Shown piece after piece: positions 15,491 through 22,921 of a stretch of DNA of 23,698 nucleotides; the stretch's first letter is position 1; each line of letters starts with the position of its first letter. The translations under genes were made by a program, and so were the position numbers. The notes under the pieces are model-generated. The model did no database searches, was not told the DNA's origin, and saw only the letters and a program-made list of their open reading frames with translations. Origin of the DNA: an uncultured Methanobrevibacter sp. (lineage in GTDB: Archaea; Methanobacteriota; Methanobacteria; Methanobacteriales; Methanobacteriaceae); assembly GCF_900316895.1 (NCBI RefSeq), contig NZ_ONER01000021.1, positions 1 through 23,698 of the forward strand. The letters run 5' to 3'.

Positions 15491-17185
15491 TTAAATCACA
15501 TCCTTTTCAAGCTTATATTCACCAATCATCTCATTAATTCCAGCTCCCGGCGGAAGCATAGGAAGGGCTTCCTCAGAGTCTATTACAACATTTAATAAGA
15601 CAGGTTCATTATCTTTCATTGCACTTGATAGAGCTTCTTTAGTCTCACCAGGCTTTGTAATTCTAACTGCATTTACTCCAAAACTTTCCGCAAGCTTTAC
15701 AAAGTCAGGACTGTTGCCCAATAATGTTTGAGAATGTCTGTTGTTATATAATAAGCTTTGCCATTGGTATACCATTCCCAAGGTTCTGTTTTCTAGAACA
15801 ACCGCAATGACCGGCAGGTCATATTCACGAACGGTAGCCAATTCCTGACAGACCATCAAGAATCCGCCGTCACCATTGATTGATACAACAGGATCATCTG
15901 GACATGCCACTTTAGCTCCAATAGCAGCCGGGAATCCGAATCCCATAGTTCCAAGACCTCCTGATGAGATGAATTTGCGCGGTTTTTGAGTGTCAAAGAA
16001 ATGTGCTGCCCACATCTGATTCTGACCTACATCAGTTGTCAATATTGATTCGGGTGTTAAAACCTCTGCAATTTCCTTTATGACAGTCTGAGGTTTTAAA
16101 GGAACATCGTCGTAACTTACACGTGGCATCAATTCTTGCTTTTTGGCTTTAATCATATCTGTCCAATTATTAACATCATCTGATGGATTATAACCATCCA
16201 ATACTTTATTTAATGATTTTAAAACATTTTTGGCATCTCCAACGATTGGCAAGTCGACATCCACATTCTTGCCTATTTCAGCAGGGTCAATGTCAATGTG
16301 GATAACCTTGGTGTCAGGTACGAAACTGTCCAGCCTTCCGGTTGTTCTGTCTGAAAACCTTATACCGATAGCAATAAGTAAATCTGATTCGTTAATGTAA
16401 TCGTTTGAAACTTTCCTTCCATGCATACCAAGCATTCCCAATGCCAAATCGTCAGTTTCATCAAAAGCACCTTTACCTAGAAGTGAAGTCATGACCGGTG
16501 CGTTAATGGTTTTGGCCAATTTCTTTAACTCACAGCATGCATTGGCTATGATGACACCTGCACCTGCCAAAATCATTGGTTTTTTAGCCTCTTTAATCAA
16601 GTCACGAGCCTTCTTGATTTGCTTGATGTTGCCTTTAACGGTCGGATTGTAACCAGGTGTCTGAATCAAATCATCCCTGAATTCTGTCAATTCCCCTTCC
16701 TGAACCTCTTTTGGAACATCTATCAAAACAGGCCCTGGCCTTCCAGTTGAAGCAATTTCAAAACTTGATTTAATCATTGAAGGTATTAAATCCGGGTCTT
16801 TAGGTTGGTAGCTATGTTTAGTTATAGGCATTGTTATTCCAATAATGTCTGCCTCTTGGAATGCATCATTTCCAATTAAATGAGTAGGAACTTGACCTGT
16901 AATTGCCACAATTGGAGAAGAATCCATGTAAGCTGTTCCTATACCAGTTACAAGATTGGTTGCTCCAGGACCGGAAGTTGCCAAGCACACTCCCACACGA
17001 CCGGATGCCCTTGCATAACCGTCAGCCGCATGAGCAGCAGCCTGTTCGTGTCTAACCAGTATATGATCCATGTCTGCATCATATAACATGTCATAGAATG
17101 GTATGGTCTGTCCGCCAGGATAACCAAATATTGTTTTGACCCCCATATTTTTGAGGGATTCTATTATCGCTTCTCCGCCTCTCAT
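15491..17185 (-). CDS. ilvB: Acetolactate synthase large (catalytic) subunit
   Basis: This 564-aa thiamine-diphosphate enzyme condenses two pyruvates to 2-acetolactate with release of CO2, or pyruvate with 2-oxobutyrate, the first common step of branched-chain amino acid synthesis. The three domains of the family are visible. The pyrimidine-binding part has FGYPGGQTIPFYDML and catalytic Glu47 in VRHEQAA. The central FAD-type domain contains GIRFSDRTTG and HIDIDPAEIG. The diphosphate-binding part has Gly438-Asp439-Gly440 in INGDGGFLM with the downstream Asn in LENRTLGMVYQWQ. The start MRGGEAIIESL is supported by AAGGT at 17197-17193 and a TATA box at 17230-17245. It heads an operon with ilvN and the carbonic anhydrase. 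No attenuator or leader peptide is evident. Confidence 0.96.
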   Translation of the reverse strand: MRGGEAIIESLKNMGVKTIFGYPGGQTIPFYDMLYDADMDHILVRHEQAAAHAADGYARASGRVGVCLATSGPGATNLVTGIGTAYMDSSPIVAITGQVPTHLIGNDAFQEADIIGITMPITKHSYQPKDPDLIPSMIKSSFEIASTGRPGPVLIDVPKEVQEGELTEFRDDLIQTPGYNPTVKGNIKQIKKARDLIKEAKKPMILAGAGVIIANACCELKKLAKTINAPVMTSLLGKGAFDETDDLALGMLGMHGRKVSNDYINESDLLIAIGIRFSDRTTGRLDSFVPDTKVIHIDIDPAEIGKNVDVDLPIVGDAKNVLKSLNKVLDGYNPSDDVNNWTDMIKAKKQELMPRVSYDDVPLKPQTVIKEIAEVLTPESILTTDVGQNQMWAAHFFDTQKPRKFISSGGLGTMGFGFPAAIGAKVACPDDPVVSINGDGGFLMVCQELATVREYDLPVIAVVLENRTLGMVYQWQSLLYNNRHSQTLLGNSPDFVKLAESFGVNAVRITKPGETKEALSSAMKDNEPVLLNVVIDSEEALPMLPPGAGINEMIGEYKLEKDVI

Positions 17186-17229
17186 TGTAAAAACCTTTTT
17201 TCATATATTATACAATAACTTATGAATAC

Positions 17230-17245
17230 AAAAATATATATAATT
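17230..17245. promoter_or_regulatory. Bidirectional TATA box between ilvB and the DUF2085 gene
   Basis: AAAAATATATATAATT is nearly symmetric. Counting 25 bp from its centre puts starts near 17212 for ilvB and near 17262 for the plus-strand gene, giving leaders of about 27 and 24 nt. I see only this one AT-rich box in the 100-bp divergent gap. Confidence 0.5.
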
Positions 17246-17285
17246 ATTGAAATCATATTAAGGTTAGCAAATTGTGTGTGATAAT

Positions 17286-17618
17286 ATGAACTTAACAAAA
17301 TATTTATGTCACAGGATTCCGGAGAGAAGTTTCTTCATCAAAGGCCATCAGTTTCCGGTTTGTGCAAGATGCACCGGCTTTTACACTGGCCTGGTCGTTT
17401 ACCTGATTTTAAACTTCTTTTACAAGCATCCGTATAATTTTGAAATGCTGTTCATTTCAATGATTCTTATGGTTCCGGTGGCAATTGACGGCCTGACACA
17501 ATATTTTGGACCAAGAGAAAGCACAAACAATTTAAGATTTATTACAGGTTTTATTGGAGGCTTAGGCCTTATAATCTTTTTAAAAATAATAATAGGGTGG
17601 ATTTTTAATGTTTTGTAG
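17286..17618 (+). CDS. DUF2085 family small membrane protein
   Basis: This 110-aa protein has the DUF2085 hallmark near its N-terminus: Cys8-His9-Arg in YLCHRIPERSFF and Cys26-x-x-Cys29 in FPVCARCTGFYTG. The Cys/His set may bind a metal at the membrane edge. Three membrane segments follow (about residues 31-46, 52-74 and 83-107). The family's function is unknown. I prefer the ATG at 17286, preceded by GTGAT at 17278-17282. A GTG at 17274 is in frame and would add four residues. The zinc-ribbon gene overlaps its end by 11 bp, so the two are translated from one message and may work together. Confidence 0.8.
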   Translation: MNLTKYLCHRIPERSFFIKGHQFPVCARCTGFYTGLVVYLILNFFYKHPYNFEMLFISMILMVPVAIDGLTQYFGPRESTNNLRFITGFIGGLGLIIFLKIIIGWIFNVL

Positions 17619-17853
17619 AAAATGCGGTGAAGAAAATCCAGATAATGCAGTTTTTTGCAGAAACTGTGGTGAAAGATTAAAAAATGAGGAAGTTAAAAAA
17701 ACGGAAATAATTGAAAATACCGTGAATACACACGAGCAAAATACAACAACAGGCACCTCTTCAAGCGACGATAACAATTGGTTGAGCTGCTGCTTATGTA
17801 TCGTTGGTGTCTTTATCATATTCGGGATTTTAGGAACAATATTCCGTCTCTAA
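17608..17853 (+). CDS. Tail-anchored zinc-ribbon protein
   Basis: This 81-aa protein begins with a zinc ribbon, MFCRKCGEENPDNAVFCRNC, with cysteine pairs C-x-x-C at residues 3/6 and 17/20. A polar Glu/Thr/Ser-rich linker follows (about 25-55). The C-terminal membrane segment (about residues 58-79) is preceded by WLSCCLC. It probably sits in the membrane with the zinc ribbon in the cytoplasm. Such zinc-ribbon-plus-helix proteins are common in Methanobrevibacter and their roles are unknown. The ATG overlaps the end of the DUF2085 gene by 11 bp, and GGTGGAT lies 5 nt before it. Its TAA overlaps the argF stop codon on the other strand (17850-17853). Confidence 0.8.
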   Translation: MFCRKCGEENPDNAVFCRNCGERLKNEEVKKTEIIENTVNTHEQNTTTGTSSSDDNNWLSCCLCIVGVFIIFGILGTIFRL

Positions 17854-18758
17854 TCTTTTAGATAATAATATAAAACAGCCTTTTGAGCATGCAGCCTGTT
17901 TTCCGCTTCATCAAAAACCACTGATTGAGGTCCGTCAATTACCTCAGCAGATACTTCCTGACCTCTGATTGCAGGCAGACAATGCATGAAAATAGCTCCA
18001 TCATTAGCAAGACTCATCAAATCGGAATTAACTTGGAATGGTGCAAAATCAATTTCCCTTTTGGCTTTTTCAGCCTCATCGCCCATGCTTACCCAGACAT
18101 CGGTGAAAACAGCATCAACATTCTGCAACGCCAAGCCGATATCATCGGTTATTGTTATTTCAGTATTGTTTTCGTCCGCATATTCAAGGGCGGTCTTTAA
18201 AATATCTTCGCACGGTTCATATCCTTTCGGACAAGCAACAGACATGTCCATTCCCAAAAGGGGAGCAATCAATAAAAGGGAATTGGATACGTTATTTCCA
18301 TCACCGACAAAACAGATTTTCTTGCCTTCCCACTCGCCCAAATGTTCCTTGATTGTCAAAACATCAGCAAGTGCCTGGCAGGGGTGTTCAAGATCGGTTA
18401 ATCCATTTATGACCGGCACGTCGGAATGTTCGGCCAGTTCCACTACATCGGAATGTTTGATAGCCCTTATCATTATTCCATCAACGAAACGGCTTAAAAC
18501 CTTAGCAGTATCTGAAATCGGTTCGCCTCTACCCATCTGCAAGTCATTTGAAGACAGAAAGATTGCCCTTCCGCCTAACTGATACATTCCAACATCAAAA
18601 GAAACTCTGGTTCTAGTTGATGATTTCTGGAAAATCATGGCCAATGTCTTGCCTTCAAGAGGCTTTTCTTCCATTTCACCCGCTTTGATTTTAACAGCCA
18701 AATCCAAAATGTATTTAACATCATCCTTGATGTCTGTTATTGATAATAAACTATCCAT
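17850..18758 (-). CDS. argF: Ornithine carbamoyltransferase
   Basis: This 302-aa cytoplasmic enzyme transfers the carbamoyl group of carbamoyl phosphate to ornithine, giving citrulline in arginine synthesis. The carbamoyl-phosphate site is Ser47-Thr-Arg-Thr-Arg51 with HPCQ at 125-128. The ornithine side has DVWVSMGDE (220-228) and HCLPA (259-263), which distinguish it from aspartate carbamoyltransferase. Length is normal. The start MDSLLSITDIKDD has an AGGGGAT ribosome binding site. A TATA box at 18801-18814 suggests its own transcript, separate from purD upstream. It is a single gene here, without other arg genes. Its TAG overlaps the stop of the convergent zinc-ribbon gene. Confidence 0.95.
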   Translation of the reverse strand: MDSLLSITDIKDDVKYILDLAVKIKAGEMEEKPLEGKTLAMIFQKSSTRTRVSFDVGMYQLGGRAIFLSSNDLQMGRGEPISDTAKVLSRFVDGIMIRAIKHSDVVELAEHSDVPVINGLTDLEHPCQALADVLTIKEHLGEWEGKKICFVGDGNNVSNSLLLIAPLLGMDMSVACPKGYEPCEDILKTALEYADENNTEITITDDIGLALQNVDAVFTDVWVSMGDEAEKAKREIDFAPFQVNSDLMSLANDGAIFMHCLPAIRGQEVSAEVIDGPQSVVFDEAENRLHAQKAVLYYYLKD

Positions 18759-18800
18759 TATAATCCCCTTTAAATAGTATAAAAAAAGATATTTGTAGGA

Positions 18801-18814
18801 AATATATATTAAAT
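18801..18814 (-). promoter_or_regulatory. TATA box of argF
   Basis: The minus strand reads ATTTAATATATATT. It predicts a start near 18782 and a leader of about 23 nt containing the AGGGGAT ribosome binding site. It lies just after the purD terminator. Confidence 0.5.
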
Positions 18815-18822
18815 GTTTCTAT

Positions 18823-18860
18823 AAAAAAAAGAAAAAAGAAATTTAGTTTAAAATTTCTTT
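18823..18860 (-). terminator. Terminator of purD overlapping its stop codon
   Basis: On the minus strand AAAGAAATTT (18860-18851) and AAATTTCTTT (18844-18835) form a perfect 10-bp stem around a 6-nt loop. The purD stop TAA (18845-18843) spans loop and stem. A T-rich tract follows to about 18823. Confidence 0.75.
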
Positions 18861-20153
18861 CATATGTTCGACACGCTTGTTTACAAGTTCTGTTGTACCG
18901 ACATCTCTTCTGTGGTAAACATTACCTTTAACAAACTCGCATGCCTTTTCAGCTATTTTTTCAGCCTCTTCAATGGAATCGCCACTGGCTACAATGCCCA
19001 ATGCCCTTGAACCTGACAAGTGAATTCCGTCATCTTCTTCGGATACTGCAGCATAAAATACCTTAGCGCCCATATCTTCAATAGCTTCTTCATCCACTTC
19101 AATCAGTTCACCCGCATATTGAGTTTCAGGATATCCGTCAGGCACGATGTATTTACATACGCTGGCCTTGTCTTCAAATTCGACTTCATCAAGATTTCCG
19201 TCCACAATAGCCTGACAAACATCAGCCAATGGAGTTTTTAAAAGCGGCAATACGTTCATAGCTTCAGGATCTCCGAATCTTGCATTGTATTCAATCAATT
19301 TAGGTCCGTCAGCGGTAAGCATGAACTGACCATACAGGATACCTTTGTATGGTTCTGCCTCTTCAGCAATAGCTTTGAGAGTTGCCTTCATGATATCAAC
19401 AGCCTTATCATAATCTTCCTGGCTTAAGAACGGCAATAATCCTCCAACATCAGAATATGAACCCATTCCACCGGTGATTGCACCGACATCACCTTCGAAT
19501 GCATGAGGATGGTCCTGAGCTGCAGGCATTGGAGCTAAATTTTCACCGTCACAGAATGCCTGGATGGTAAATTCCTCACCGATTAATCTTTCTTCAATAA
19601 TTACCTGAGCAAATCCACCCATTACGTTATCAATTACTTCACATGAGTATTCTTTTGCCTCTTCATTGTCCTTTAAATGGTCACCGACAATTTTTACTCC
19701 TTTACCGCCTGTCAGTCCAACAGGTTTCACAACAACGTCACGGTCAAACTCATCCAAAAATGCTGATACATCATCTGAGTTGTCAAAGACTTTGTAGACA
19801 AGTGACCCTTCAATTTTGTAGTCTTCAAAGAGTTTTCTCATAAATGACTTGTCAGTTTCGATTCTTGCCGCACTTTGGGTAGGTCCGACACATTTAATTC
19901 CGTTTTTCTGAAGTTCATCCACGATTCCTTTTCCAAGCGGAGCTTCAGGACCGATGAATGCAATGTCAATGTCATTTTCAACTGCATATTCGGCTACCTT
20001 TTCCACTTCCCCCTCATCGCCTTGCTTAAACTCGGCAATCTTGCTCATTCCAGGGTTGACTTTACTCATGTAAACATATAATTCCACATCATCCTTAAGG
20101 GCGTCAGCGATAGCATGCTCACGGGCACCGGTTCCAACAACTAAAACTTTCAT
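18843..20153 (-). CDS. purD: Phosphoribosylamine-glycine ligase (GAR synthetase)
   Basis: This 436-aa ATP-grasp enzyme joins phosphoribosylamine and glycine, the second step of purine synthesis. The N-terminal nucleotide-like fold begins MKVLVVGTGAREHA (the family's G-x-G-x-REHA). The ATP-grasp core includes VVKPVGLTGGKGV near 141-153, EEFTIQAF, and the metal-binding EYNARFGDPEA at about 288-298. The C-terminal domain ends with GNVYHRRDVG near the terminus. Length is usual. The start has an AGGAG ribosome binding site about 8 nt upstream, and AT-rich boxes near 20185-20205 probably hold its promoter. A terminator after the stop separates it from argF. Confidence 0.95.
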   Translation of the reverse strand: MKVLVVGTGAREHAIADALKDDVELYVYMSKVNPGMSKIAEFKQGDEGEVEKVAEYAVENDIDIAFIGPEAPLGKGIVDELQKNGIKCVGPTQSAARIETDKSFMRKLFEDYKIEGSLVYKVFDNSDDVSAFLDEFDRDVVVKPVGLTGGKGVKIVGDHLKDNEEAKEYSCEVIDNVMGGFAQVIIEERLIGEEFTIQAFCDGENLAPMPAAQDHPHAFEGDVGAITGGMGSYSDVGGLLPFLSQEDYDKAVDIMKATLKAIAEEAEPYKGILYGQFMLTADGPKLIEYNARFGDPEAMNVLPLLKTPLADVCQAIVDGNLDEVEFEDKASVCKYIVPDGYPETQYAGELIEVDEEAIEDMGAKVFYAAVSEEDDGIHLSGSRALGIVASGDSIEEAEKIAEKACEFVKGNVYHRRDVGTTELVNKRVEHMKEILN

Positions 20154-20262
20154 GATAAAATTCTCCTTGATATAAGGTATATTACTAAAAATATTTAAAT
20201 TATTTTAAAATTAGTTAAAAATCAATCGGTAATGTAAGGATATTTTTTTAGAAAGCGTGCAC

Positions 20263-20298
20263 TTGCATTCGATAAACTTTATATATATTTAAATGCAA
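20263..20298. promoter_or_regulatory. Inverted half-sites flanking the TATA box of the Ig-like surface gene
   Basis: TTGCATT (20263-20269) and AATGCAA (20292-20298) are exact reverse complements on either side of a strong TATA box. Their core TTGCAT is also the half-site of the palindromes before the MATE operon, though the spacing differs widely (22 bp between arms). A shared regulator is possible but unproven. Confidence 0.35.
20278..20293 (+). promoter_or_regulatory. TATA box of the Ig-like surface gene
   Basis: TTTATATATATTTAAA predicts a transcription start near 20311 and a leader of about 64 nt ending in the GGTGAT ribosome binding site at 20365-20370. Confidence 0.5.
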
Positions 20299-20374
20299 AC
20301 CTTAAAATTGGACATTAAACTTATAAGCAAATAAAAAAAAGTCCTTAATTGATATTATACAATCGGTGATTAAA

Positions 20375-21022
20375 ATGAACAAAAATATAATTATTGCAAT
20401 ATTGATTGTTATCATCATCGCAGTTGTTGGTGTCTTTGTATTCTCCCAACCACACACATCCGATGGTAAAATCAGCACTCAAATCAATTTTTTAAGCCAA
20501 ACAACCTTAAAAAATGGAGACCAAGTACAATTTGAACTTAAAGATGCGCAAGGAGCTGTACTCGCAGGCCAAACTGTTACAATTTCTTATGATGACGGTT
20601 CCGGAAACGTCCAAAATTATACAATCAACACAGATCAAAACGGTAAAGGATTCCTTACCATAAACGGTGAAGACGCAGGAAGTTATACTGTAACCGTTAA
20701 TTTCGCTGGAAACCAAAAATACAATCCATGTACTGCAAAACAAAGTATAACTATTGAAGACGGTACTTCAGACGCTGAAGAAACAGTTTCTGGAAATTCA
20801 ACTGCAAATACCGTAATGTACAACAATAATAATGGTTCCTCTTCAGGTCAAGCAGAAAGTTCAGGATCACCATCCGAAGCATATTACGACGCTGAATTGA
20901 ACGTATACTATGATTCAAACGGTAATGTCATCGGTGGTCAAGACCCTGGAGCAAGCATATATGAGCTTAGACAAAGGGCCAACGATCCAGACATGATTGA
21001 CGAAGACGGTAACTTACAATAA
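20375..21022 (+). CDS. Membrane-anchored Ig-like surface protein
   Basis: This 215-aa protein has an N-terminal membrane anchor or signal sequence (hydrophobic residues 5-24). An Ig-like beta domain spans about 33-128, with TQINFLSQTTLKNGDQVQFEL, AGQTVTISYDDGSG and AGSYTVTVNFAGNQKYNP. The tail is Asn/Ser/Gly/Asp-rich and acidic. The Ig-like domain resembles the Big_3_5-type units of the large adhesin at 1-7119 (compare G-x-Y-x-V-x-V-x-F/Y-x-G-N/D-x-x-Y). It is therefore probably exposed on the cell surface; ligand and function are unknown. I chose ATG 20375 because a perfect GGTGAT ribosome binding site lies 4 nt upstream. The GTG at 20366 is part of that site, not the start. A strong hairpin follows the stop. 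Confidence 0.78.
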   Translation: MNKNIIIAILIVIIIAVVGVFVFSQPHTSDGKISTQINFLSQTTLKNGDQVQFELKDAQGAVLAGQTVTISYDDGSGNVQNYTINTDQNGKGFLTINGEDAGSYTVTVNFAGNQKYNPCTAKQSITIEDGTSDAEETVSGNSTANTVMYNNNNGSSSGQAESSGSPSEAYYDAELNVYYDSNGNVIGGQDPGASIYELRQRANDPDMIDEDGNLQ

Positions 21023-21028
21023 ACTTTG

Positions 21029-21068
21029 AATAAGTATTTTTTTAATACTTATTTCCTTATTTTTTTGA
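21029..21068 (+). terminator. Terminator of the Ig-like surface gene
   Basis: AATAAGTATT (21029-21038) and AATACTTATT (21044-21053) form a perfect 10-bp stem around five T residues, 6 nt after the stop codon. It is followed by a T-rich tract. Confidence 0.7.
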
Positions 21069-21091
21069 AAATTATTTTTCTTTCCAATACC

Positions 21092-21099
21092 TTTAAATA
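21092..21099 (+). promoter_or_regulatory. TATA box of the MATE-MarR-nitroreductase operon
   Basis: TTTAAATA lies 55 bp before the MATE start codon and predicts a transcription start near 21120, between the two palindromes. The ribosome binding site GAGGT is at 21141-21145. Confidence 0.5.
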
Positions 21100-21105
21100 C
21101 CAACA

Positions 21106-21138
21106 CTTGCATATACAAGAGTATAATTGCATATGCAA
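21106..21138. promoter_or_regulatory. Paired palindromic operators, probable MarR binding sites
   Basis: Site 1 is CTTGCATATACAAG (21106-21119), palindromic except for one base pair. Site 2 is TTGCATATGCAA (21127-21138), a perfect 12-bp palindrome. Their centres are 20 bp apart, about two helical turns, so two dimers could bind the same face. They straddle the predicted transcription start, a position suited to repression. The MarR-type regulator encoded in this operon is the obvious candidate. Confidence 0.6.
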
Positions 21139-21150
21139 GAGAGGTATATT

Positions 21151-22521
21151 ATGGAAAAGAATGAAAACATTGAAATGATAACAGGAGATCCTAAAAAGGC
21201 GATAAACAAATTATCATTGCCCATTATAGCTAGTATGTTTCTGATATTTGCAAACAACATCATCGACAGCATTTGGGTAGCCGGACTTGGTGCAGAACCG
21301 CTGGCTGCACTTGGATATATTACACCATTATTCATGATAATGGTAGGATTTGGAAACGGCCTTGGAGCCGGTGGTAACTCACTTATTTCAAGATACATCG
21401 GAGCTGAAGACAAGCATTCGGCAAACAATGCCGCAATACACAATCTGATTTTAAGTGTAGTCGTATCAATTATCATTACAATAATTTTCATAGCCTTTCT
21501 TAAGCCGTTGCTGATTTCAATGGGGGCAGCATCTGTTATAGACTATGCAATGGAATATGGACTGATCATCTTCGCATGGACATTTGGACTTCTGATGCCG
21601 CCGATTGTCGGAGGGGCATTCAGGGCAGAAGGGGACATCAAAAGGGCAACAGTTCCAATAGCATTAGCTGCTATAATAAACATGATTCTGGACCCTATCT
21701 TCATCTACACATTCAATATGGGAATTGCAGGAGCGGCATGGGCCACAGCCCTTGGACCATTCATAAGCCTGCTTGTGATGTTTTACTGGATATTCGTCAA
21801 AAAGGACACATACCTCTCATACAACAGAAAAGACTTCCACAATGACCTTAACATGTACAAGGACATATTGGTTGTAGGTATTCCGGCAAGTCTGGAGCAG
21901 CTGGTGCTGTCAGTCTTAACAATCTTTGTCAACTACATGCTTACAATCGTGTCCGGACCTGTAGCGGTGGCCGTATATACTGCAGGATGGAGAATAGTCA
22001 ACATCGGAATGCTTCCGGCAATAGGTGTTGGAACAGCGGCAATATCAGTGGCAGGAGTGGCATTCGGATCCAGAAAATATGAAAACCTAAGGGTGACTGC
22101 AAGATATGCCGTTAAAGTGGCTTTAATAGCTTCAATAATAGTGTGCATTATCCTATATGTATTTTCAAATCAGATTGCATTTATCTTCTCATATTCAGAA
22201 AACAGTGCAGATTTGGCGCCCAGAATAGCAAGCTTCCTTCAGATAATGTGCCTGTTTATCCTATATGTTCCATTCGGAGCAAGTGCGGGTAACGTTTTCC
22301 AGGGAGTCGGTAAGGGAACAATATCCTTTTTCCTGACAACATTCAGGGAATTCATATTGGTGCTGATATTCGCATATATTCTAGGTTTCACATTCAATAT
22401 GGGAGAAACAGGAATATATTACGGAATGCTTCTTGGAGGAGGAATAGGATCCCTAATCTGTTATGCATGCATTGAGCTGTATATAAACAAACTGATAAGG
22501 AGTAGAGACAATGCTGTTTGA
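21151..22521 (+). CDS. MATE family efflux transporter
   Basis: This 456-aa membrane protein belongs to the multidrug and toxin extrusion family, which exports cationic or amphipathic compounds using a Na+ or H+ gradient. Two MatE repeats and about twelve membrane segments are visible. The N-terminal repeat has LSLPIIASMFLIFANNIIDS (near residues 20-40), GLGAEPLAALGYITPLF and GLGAGGNSLISRYIGAED. The equivalent of the last motif in the second half is GVGTAAISVAGVAFGSRKYE. I chose ATG 21151, preceded by GAGGT with 5-nt spacing. In-frame codons at 21127 and 21133 fall inside the second operator palindrome. The gene overlaps the MarR gene by 11 bp. The substrate is unknown. Confidence 0.93.
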   Translation: MEKNENIEMITGDPKKAINKLSLPIIASMFLIFANNIIDSIWVAGLGAEPLAALGYITPLFMIMVGFGNGLGAGGNSLISRYIGAEDKHSANNAAIHNLILSVVVSIIITIIFIAFLKPLLISMGAASVIDYAMEYGLIIFAWTFGLLMPPIVGGAFRAEGDIKRATVPIALAAIINMILDPIFIYTFNMGIAGAAWATALGPFISLLVMFYWIFVKKDTYLSYNRKDFHNDLNMYKDILVVGIPASLEQLVLSVLTIFVNYMLTIVSGPVAVAVYTAGWRIVNIGMLPAIGVGTAAISVAGVAFGSRKYENLRVTARYAVKVALIASIIVCIILYVFSNQIAFIFSYSENSADLAPRIASFLQIMCLFILYVPFGASAGNVFQGVGKGTISFFLTTFREFILVLIFAYILGFTFNMGETGIYYGMLLGGGIGSLICYACIELYINKLIRSRDNAV

Positions 22522-22921
22522 TAAGGATATGCCCACTGCCCCTTTCATATCCATAATCTACCGTGAGCATGCAAAATACATCAATGAAATCGTGAAGGAA
22601 GACGACCTAAGCTTTGGTCTTCATCCACTATTAATCAAGATTTACAGAAACAGGGGCATAAGCCAGGAGGAACTGGCTGAAGCATTCCACCTAAACGAAA
22701 GCACAATTACCAGAAACCTCAAAAAGCTGGAGGATAAGGGATTCATCAAAAGGATTAAAGATAAAAGGAAAAAAATAATCGAGGTAACATCAAAAGGTGA
22801 AAAGACCGCATTAAAAATAATGGACTACGATGAGAAATGGGACGAACAGCTCAATTTAACAGAAGAGGAATATAATGATTTTTTAAAAATACTTAAAAAG
22901 ATTAGTGAGGACTTAATATGA
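22511..22921 (+). CDS. MarR family transcriptional regulator
   Basis: This 136-aa protein has a winged helix-turn-helix: ISQEELAEAFHLNESTITRN (about residues 50-69), recognition-helix end LKKLEDKGFIKR, and wing KDKRKKIIEVTSKG. Flanking N- and C-terminal helices would form the dimer interface typical of MarR. These regulators usually repress their own operon and are released by a small ligand or oxidation. There are no cysteines, so direct thiol oxidation is unlikely. The gene overlaps the MATE gene by 11 bp and the nitroreductase by 4 bp (ATGA), with AAGGAG before its ATG. The palindromes at 21106-21138 are its likely targets. Confidence 0.9.
   Translation: MLFDKDMPTAPFISIIYREHAKYINEIVKEDDLSFGLHPLLIKIYRNRGISQEELAEAFHLNESTITRNLKKLEDKGFIKRIKDKRKKIIEVTSKGEKTALKIMDYDEKWDEQLNLTEEEYNDFLKILKKISEDLI

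Noticed and set aside
17986..18582. Plus-strand open frame of 198 codons opposite argF
   Set aside because: argF is clearly supported by its catalytic motifs. The antisense frame matches no family and results from codon bias on the coding strand.
20366..20374. GTG 20366 as the start of the Ig-like surface protein
   Set aside because: The GTG is part of the GGTGAT ribosome binding site for the ATG at 20375.
21127..21150. Upstream in-frame starts (TTG 21127, ATG 21133) for the MATE protein
   Set aside because: Both lie inside the second palindrome and lack a ribosome binding site, while ATG 21151 has GAGGT at the right distance.
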